Assembly: GCA_910584205.1 (NCBI GenBank)
Contig: CAJUAA010000020.1
Coordinates: 1 to 64,000, forward strand
DNA length: 64,000 bases
Origin: an uncultured Lachnospiraceae bacterium
GTDB lineage: Bacteria > Bacillota > Clostridia > Lachnospirales > Lachnospiraceae
Direction of reading: 5' to 3'
The notes under the pieces: generated by a model
What the model was told of the DNA's origin: nothing
Databases searched by the model: none
What the model saw: only the letters and a program-made list of their open reading frames with translations
In this document: positions 59,489 to 64,000 of the stretch, piece after piece
Layout: every line of letters starts with the position of its first letter
Numbering within the stretch: position 1 is the stretch's first letter
Translations under genes and position numbers: made by a program

Positions 59489-62400
59489 ATGGGTTTAACG
59501 AGACTTTCGTTAAAGAGGCCGGTTTCCACACTCCTGCTGGTACTGGCGCTGGTGGTATTCGGCTTTTCTTCGCTTTTGTCGCTGCGTCTGGAACTGATGC
59601 CGGATATGGATATGCCGATCATGATGGTCATGACCGTGTATCCGGGGGCGGACCCGGAGTCGGTGGAGGCTCTGGTCAGCGGAGAGATCGAAGGCCAGGT
59701 GGCAAGTTTGAGCGGTGTGGATTCGGTCATGTCCTATTCGCAGGAAAACATGTCCATGGTTGTACTGCAGTATGATTACAGCGTGGATACCAACGATGCC
59801 TACCTGGACCTTCGGGCGGCGCTGGATATTACGGCGGCATCTCTGCCGGAAGAGTGTCAGGAACCCATGGTCCTCCAGATAGATATCAACGCCATGCCCA
59901 GCATCATGTATTCAGTCAGTACGACGGATGGAAGCGACGCGTTTTCCATCGTAAATGATACGATTGTCCCGGAGCTGGAGGCGATCAGCACCGTTGCGGA
60001 TGTGGAAGTAACCGGAGGGCGGGAGCACTATATCCGGGTGCTTCTGGATGAAGAGGCGCTGAATCAGTACGGGCTCAGCATGAGCCAGGTGGCGCAGTTT
60101 ATCGCGACGACGGATTTTACGATTCCGCTGGGGTCGCTGGAGCAGGGAAGCCAGTCCGTCAGCGCCATCAGTACGGCGGAAAACCAGACGGTGCAGGAGC
60201 TTCAGCGTATTCCCATGTTCACCTCTGTGGGGAGCATGATCCAGCTTTCGGATGTGGCGGAGGTGAGCTGGTCTCAGAAGGATCAGTCCAGCATCAGCCG
60301 GTTTAACGGAGAAGAGACCATCAGCATCTCCGTGACTAAAAATCAGACCGCCAGCACCATCGGCATGGTAAATGACGTAAAGAAGGTCATGAACCGGATG
60401 ATGGAGCAGAACAGCAATCTGATGATGGACATTTCCATGGATATGTCGGAGCAGATTCTGGAGGCCGTGGGATCGGTGGCCAGTACACTGCTCATGGGCG
60501 TAATCCTGTCCATGATTATCCTGTTTCTGTTTTTCGGGGACTGGAAGGCCAGCCTGATCGTGGGAAGTTCCATGCCCATTTCCCTGCTGGTAACGGTGAT
60601 CGTCATGGCAGTGGCGGGCTTTTCCCTGAATATGATCACGCTGGGCGCGCTGGTGATCGCCATCGGCATGATGGTGGACAGTTCCATTGTGGTGCTGGAG
60701 AGCTGTTTCCGTTCCAAGGACCGGATGCCTGATTTTAAAGAAGCGTCTCTGCAGGGCGCCAGGGGCGTGGTCGCTTCGATCATTGCTTCCACGATTACTA
60801 CGGTAGTTGTGTATCTTCCCCTTTGCCTTCAGGAAGGATTAAGCGGACAGATCTTCGGGCAGCTGGGTTATACGATCATCTTTGCCATGCTGGCATCGCT
60901 GATTTCTGCTATGACGCTGGTTCCTCTGTTCTTCAGCCTGTTTAAACCGAAGGAGAAGAAGGAACTGAAGATCAATCACGTTCTGGACAGCATGAGAAAC
61001 GGATACGATGTCTTTGAGCGGAAGCTTTTGAATAAAAAGAAGACCAGCGTGCTTCTGGCAGTGGCACTTCTGGTGCTTTCCTTTGTCCTGGCCGGCTTTA
61101 TGGACACAGAACTGATGCCGAGTATGGATGAGGGCATGGTCAGCATCAACGCCACGTTCCGTTCCGGTACAAAAGTATCGGAAGTAGACGAGCGGATGCA
61201 GAGGCTGGAGGATATGGTCACGTCCCATGAGGATGTGGAAAATTATACGCTGACGGTACAGAAGGGGTCCGCGTCCATCACGGTCAATCTGAAGGATGAC
61301 CGGAAGATGTCCAGCCAGGAGGTGGCGGACCAGTGGATTGCGGAGACCAGCGATATCGTCGATGCCCAGCTGGAGATCCAGGTGAGCAGCCAGATGTCCG
61401 CCATGATGACTACGGGCGCGGCGGCCTCCGTCACACTGGAATCCACGGATCTGGATGACATCAAGGAAGCGGTCAGCCTTCTGCAGGAATCTGTCTGGCA
61501 CATACCGGGCGTGCTGAACGTATCCAACAGTGCGGGGGAGACGGCGACGCAGATCCGCGTGGTGGTGGATCCTCTGGATGCCATGAGCCACGGCATGACG
61601 CCGGTTCAGGTAGCGGGCGCGCTGTACAGCATGATCAGCGGAACGGAGGCTATGACGGTCACGTCCGACGGGGAGGAATACAGCGTGTATCTGGAATTCC
61701 CGGAAGGGACCTACGACGATGCCAGCAGGCTCCTGGGAGCGTCCATATCGGGCGTGCCGCTTTCGGAGATGGCGTCTCTGCAGTATACGGACTCCCAGCA
61801 GACGATTATGAAGACGGACGGAAAATATACGCTGACCATCAACGCCACCTGCCTGTCCGACGACCAGAAGGGCATACAGGAGCAGATGGAGGACCTTGCG
61901 GAGAATACAAGGCTGCCCGGTACCGTACAGCTGGCGCAGAATTCCATGGATGAAATGATGGTCGAATCCTTTACGGCGTTTGGCAAAGCGATTGCAGCCG
62001 CCCTGTTCCTGGTATTCCTGGTCATGGCCATGCAGTTCGAGTCGCCGAAGTATTCTCTGATGGTGATGCTCAGCATCCCCTTCAGCCTGATCGGTTCCTT
62101 TGGCCTTTTGTTCCTCACGGGAGAGGCCGTCAGCATGACCTCCCTGATGGGTATCCTGATGCTGGTGGGTATTGTGGTAAACAACGGCATCCTCTATGTG
62201 GACGGAGTGAACGAACTGCGTATGCGCATGCCTGTGGAAGACGCCCTGATACGAAGTGGGCAGACAAGGCTCCGGCCCATTCTGATGACGACGCTGACGA
62301 CGGTCATCTCCATGATTCCCATGGCCATGGGCCTTGGAAGCGGTACGGAGATGATGTCCGGTATGGCCATCATCATCATCGGCGGCCTGGTGGCATCGAC

Positions 62401-62536
62401 CCTCCTGATTCTGGTGCTGATGCCGGTATTCTACCTTCTCGTATACGGAAGAAGCAAGAAAGAGCGCAGGGAACGCCGGCAAAAACTGTATTTCTGGAAA
62501 AAGGAGAAAGAAGAGGAAGAGGAATTTAAACTGTAA
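59489..62536 (+). CDS. RND family efflux pump
   Basis: A 1015-residue pump of the AcrB/HAE type: a helix at residues 8-28 (LKRPVSTLLLVLALVVFGF), two large extracytoplasmic loops, and twelve helices. The proton-relay region shows LVIAIGMMVDSSIVVLESC near residue 390 and GILMLVGIVVNNGILYVDGVN near 905. Family pumps expel drugs, bile salts or lipids; in Firmicutes the partner adaptor is a lipoprotein, as here. It forms an operon with the MFP gene and is likely controlled by the divergent two-component system. Confidence 0.95.
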   Translation: MGLTRLSLKRPVSTLLLVLALVVFGFSSLLSLRLELMPDMDMPIMMVMTVYPGADPESVEALVSGEIEGQVASLSGVDSVMSYSQENMSMVVLQYDYSVDTNDAYLDLRAALDITAASLPEECQEPMVLQIDINAMPSIMYSVSTTDGSDAFSIVNDTIVPELEAISTVADVEVTGGREHYIRVLLDEEALNQYGLSMSQVAQFIATTDFTIPLGSLEQGSQSVSAISTAENQTVQELQRIPMFTSVGSMIQLSDVAEVSWSQKDQSSISRFNGEETISISVTKNQTASTIGMVNDVKKVMNRMMEQNSNLMMDISMDMSEQILEAVGSVASTLLMGVILSMIILFLFFGDWKASLIVGSSMPISLLVTVIVMAVAGFSLNMITLGALVIAIGMMVDSSIVVLESCFRSKDRMPDFKEASLQGARGVVASIIASTITTVVVYLPLCLQEGLSGQIFGQLGYTIIFAMLASLISAMTLVPLFFSLFKPKEKKELKINHVLDSMRNGYDVFERKLLNKKKTSVLLAVALLVLSFVLAGFMDTELMPSMDEGMVSINATFRSGTKVSEVDERMQRLEDMVTSHEDVENYTLTVQKGSASITVNLKDDRKMSSQEVADQWIAETSDIVDAQLEIQVSSQMSAMMTTGAAASVTLESTDLDDIKEAVSLLQESVWHIPGVLNVSNSAGETATQIRVVVDPLDAMSHGMTPVQVAGALYSMISGTEAMTVTSDGEEYSVYLEFPEGTYDDASRLLGASISGVPLSEMASLQYTDSQQTIMKTDGKYTLTINATCLSDDQKGIQEQMEDLAENTRLPGTVQLAQNSMDEMMVESFTAFGKAIAAALFLVFLVMAMQFESPKYSLMVMLSIPFSLIGSFGLLFLTGEAVSMTSLMGILMLVGIVVNNGILYVDGVNELRMRMPVEDALIRSGQTRLRPILMTTLTTVISMIPMAMGLGSGTEMMSGMAIIIIGGLVASTLLILVLMPVFYLLVYGRSKKERRERRQKLYFWKKEKEEEEEFKL

Positions 62537-62553
62537 AAGGCGTCAGTCCTTTC

Positions 62554-62591
62554 AAAACCGGCATCCGATCATCTGCGGACGCCGGTTTTTT
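62554..62591 (+). terminator. Intrinsic terminator of the efflux operon
   Basis: AAAACCGGC (62554-62562) pairs with GCCGGTTTT (62581-62589), with a T-run to 62591; the inner bases TCCG and CGGA extend the stem with one mismatch. Confidence 0.9.
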
Positions 62592-62607
62592 CTGATTGTG
62601 TGAAAAA

Positions 62608-62635
62608 TGTCGAATTCAATCGAATTCCTTCGACA
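62608..62635 (+). promoter_or_regulatory. Two inverted Spo0A boxes upstream of spo0A
   Basis: TGTCGAA (62608-62614) and its reverse TTCGACA (62629-62635) match the 0A-box core and lie just upstream of the spo0A promoter. They suggest autoregulation by Spo0A~P. Confidence 0.75.
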
Positions 62636-62643
62636 TGATTTTG

Positions 62644-62672
62644 TTGTAAGGAATTACTATTTTCCCTATAAT
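62644..62672 (+). promoter_or_regulatory. Sigma-A type promoter of spo0A
   Basis: TTGTAA (62644-62649), 17-base spacer and TATAAT (62667-62672). The overlapping AGGAATT (62649-62655) resembles a sigma-H -35, but no matching GAAT -10 follows at the right distance. Confidence 0.7.
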
Positions 62673-62728
62673 TCTTACTGTGAACGGTGATGGCTTTTGT
62701 ATGAAGTTGTAGAAAGGAGACAAAAATT

Positions 62729-62755
62729 ATGGGAAATAAGGAGGATACTGCATGA
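62729..62755 (+). CDS. Eight-codon leader ORF overlapping the spo0A start
   Basis: AGAAAGGAG at 62711-62719 is followed by ATG 62729, then eight codons (MGNKEDTA) and TGA at 62753-62755. The stop overlaps the spo0A start as ATGA, the usual form of translational coupling. The spo0A ribosome binding site (AAGGAGG) lies within the leader codons. It could tune spo0A translation; the peptide need not matter. Not proven; the good binding site and exact overlap are the evidence. Confidence 0.45.
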   Translation: MGNKEDTA

Positions 62756-63552
62756 GCAGATGGAGTGTCGCCATTGCAGATGACAATGAAAGAATGGTGG
62801 AGATTCTGGATGGAATCTTACGTCAGGATGAAGACCTTCAGATTGTCGGCGTTGCCAGAAATGGGGAAGAAGCATGCCGGATCATCAAGGAAAAAGAACC
62901 GGATATCGTCCTTCTGGACATTATCATGCCAAAACTGGACGGACTTTCTGTCATGGAAAAAGTCGGACAGGATATGAACATGAAAAAGAAACCGGAATTT
63001 GTTGTCATATCTGCGATTGGACAGGAGAGGATTACGGAAGATGCATTTCTGCTTGGGGCAAGCTACTATATCATGAAACCTTTTGACCATGAGATGCTGC
63101 TGAACCGCATTCAAAGTCTGAAAACCGACAGACAGCGGAAGAGGACCGAGATCCGCAAGGTGGCGCCTTATGAGACAAAGATGGCTTATATTGAGAGAAA
63201 TCTGGAGACGGACGTAACCAATATGATCCACGAGATCGGCGTGCCTGCCCATATTAAAGGCTATCAGTATCTCAGGGATGCGATTATGATGGCAGTCGAA
63301 GATATGAGCATGCTGAACTCCATTACCAAGATCCTCTATCCGACAATCGCCAAAAATCATCAGACGACTCCGAGCAGAGTAGAAAGGGCAATCAGGCATG
63401 CAATCGAAGTTGCATGGAGCAGGGGTAAGATGGATACGATCGATGAATTGTTCGGATATACGGTCAGCGTGGGCAAAGGAAAGCCTACGAATTCGGAGTT
63501 CATCGCTTTGATTGCGGACAAAATCCGTCTGGATTACAAAAAGCACGCGTAA
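62752..63552 (+). CDS. spo0A: Sporulation transcription factor Spo0A
   Basis: Master regulator of sporulation. The 266-residue product has a receiver domain with Asp10/Asp11, phospho-acceptor Asp56 (LLDIIMPKLDG), VISAIG and MKPFD, and the sporulation DNA-binding domain with HIKGYQYLRDAI, ILYPTIA, TTPSRVERAIRHAIEVAWSRG and TNSEFIALIADKIR. All key residues are present and the length is normal. The usual upstream neighbour spoIVB is not here; an efflux operon is. Upstream are 0A boxes, a promoter and a coupled leader ORF. Confidence 0.98.
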   Translation: MSRWSVAIADDNERMVEILDGILRQDEDLQIVGVARNGEEACRIIKEKEPDIVLLDIIMPKLDGLSVMEKVGQDMNMKKKPEFVVISAIGQERITEDAFLLGASYYIMKPFDHEMLLNRIQSLKTDRQRKRTEIRKVAPYETKMAYIERNLETDVTNMIHEIGVPAHIKGYQYLRDAIMMAVEDMSMLNSITKILYPTIAKNHQTTPSRVERAIRHAIEVAWSRGKMDTIDELFGYTVSVGKGKPTNSEFIALIADKIRLDYKKHA

Positions 63553-63630
63553 TCTGCGAAAAAAACTTTCCTTGCACTCCGGTTTGAGGTATAATTAAGA
63601 CATATTATAAATGCAGGCCGGAGGGGAAGT

Positions 63631-64000
63631 ATGAGGAAAAAAGTTTTGTTTGTTGCGTCAGAATGTGTGCCGTTTGTCAAGACGGGAGGACTTGCGGATG
63701 TTGTAGGGTCTTTGCCGAAATATTTTGATACAGAAAAATATGAAGTACGCGTAATTATTCCCAACTACATATGCATCAGTTCCGCATGGAAAGAAAAGAT
63801 GAATTTTGTGACCAGCTTTTATATGGATATGGCGTGGAGAAGCCAGTATGTGGGGATTCTGGAGATGGAATATGAGGGAATCCGGTATTATTTCATTGAC
63901 AACGAATATTATTTTGCGGGAGACAGGCCCTATGGCTATATTCACGAGGATGTGGAAAAATTCGCGTTTTTCTCAAAGGCTGCTCTGTCAATCCTGCCGG
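63631..64000 (+). CDS. glgA: Glycogen synthase GlgA, N-terminal part (cut by window edge)
   Basis: The first 123 codons of a GT5 glycogen synthase: MRKKVLFVASECVPFVKTGGLADVVG at the N-terminus, with the ADP-glucose-binding K-T-G-G-L motif, then SLPKYF and VIIPNY. ATG 63631 follows GGAGGGG. The C-terminal part lies beyond the window. It would add glucose from ADP-glucose to glycogen, with GlgB (54032) as branching partner. A TATAAT (63590-63595) lies upstream without a good -35. Confidence 0.93.
   Translation, partial: MRKKVLFVASECVPFVKTGGLADVVGSLPKYFDTEKYEVRVIIPNYICISSAWKEKMNFVTSFYMDMAWRSQYVGILEMEYEGIRYYFIDNEYYFAGDRPYGYIHEDVEKFAFFSKAALSILP

Noticed and set aside
57840..62536. Possible heavy-metal (CusA-type) efflux assignment for the RND pair
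   Set aside because: No metal-binding Met/His-rich motifs seen in the pump or adaptor; a drug, bile-salt or lipid pump is at least as likely.
1..64000. CRISPR arrays, tRNA or rRNA genes, insertion sequences, prophage genes
   Set aside because: No regularly spaced repeats, cloverleaf sequences, transposase motifs or phage structural genes were seen on reading through the window.

Overview
The window looks like a chromosomal segment of a spore-forming, GC-rich Lachnospiraceae-type Firmicute (Clostridia). The support is a complete Spo0A with 0A boxes, a perfect CIRCE element ahead of hrcA-grpE-dnaK-dnaJ, Gram-positive style lipoproteins and LCP protein, strong GGAGG ribosome binding sites, sigma-A promoters, and a perfect sigma-D (SigD) -10 element ahead of a chemoreceptor. 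I saw no rRNA, tRNA, CRISPR array, insertion sequence or phage gene. The species cannot be named from the sequence alone.

Layout. (1) 1-2588, minus strand: a run of small genes (a SUKH/SMI1-KNR4-like immunity protein cut by the window edge, two unknowns, a C_GCAxxG_C_C-type redox protein and an acidic SUKH-like protein). (2) 3009-25169, plus strand: a 22 kb surface-polysaccharide locus. It holds a sialidase-like anchored protein, rfbA and rfbC, an ABC-2 exporter whose ATPase carries a C-terminal Wzt-type domain, a large methyltransferase plus kinase-like protein resembling the WbdD chain terminator, five glycosyltransferases, an SGNH hydrolase, a GtrA flippase-like protein, a phosphoesterase lipoprotein, the CotH/VTC/DUF4956 trio, an initiating sugar-phosphate transferase, an LCP ligase and a TPR lipoprotein. 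It ends in tandem hairpins. (3) 25286-30358: the CIRCE-controlled heat-shock operon. (4) 30361-33455: a TrpXYZ-like ABC uptake system. (5) 33460-40103: an AraC-type regulator divergent from a catabolic operon with two zinc dehydrogenases, a split transketolase and a GPH-type symporter. (6) 40114-45273: a sigma-D chemoreceptor, an MMPL-type RND exporter and an AT-rich alpha/beta hydrolase. (7) 45398-53935: housekeeping and accessory genes (M18 and M24 peptidases, MATE exporter, rhomboid, TerD, Gx/HepT transporter, AAA-ATPase/PD-(D/E)XK protein). (8) 54032-64000: glgB, a two-component system divergent from an MFP-RND efflux pair, spo0A, and the start of glgA.

How the parts work together. In the polysaccharide locus a lipid-linked chain would be started by the sugar-phosphate transferase, extended by the GT2 enzymes using dTDP-rhamnose (the rfbB/rfbD partners are not here), capped by the methyltransferase-kinase, recognised by the Wzt-type domain and exported, then joined to the wall by the LCP protein; the other genes may modify it. 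The catabolic operon has the shape of an import-oxidise-cleave pathway for an unidentified polyol or sugar, controlled by the divergent regulator. The two-component genes are read away from the efflux pair they probably control.

Most novel-looking points: the WbdD-like cap-and-export module in a Gram-positive setting, the unassigned split-transketolase operon, an eight-codon leader ORF coupled by ATGA overlap to spo0A, helically phased direct repeats between the two-component system and the efflux genes, and an extra palindrome sitting in the -35/-10 spacer of the hrcA promoter.
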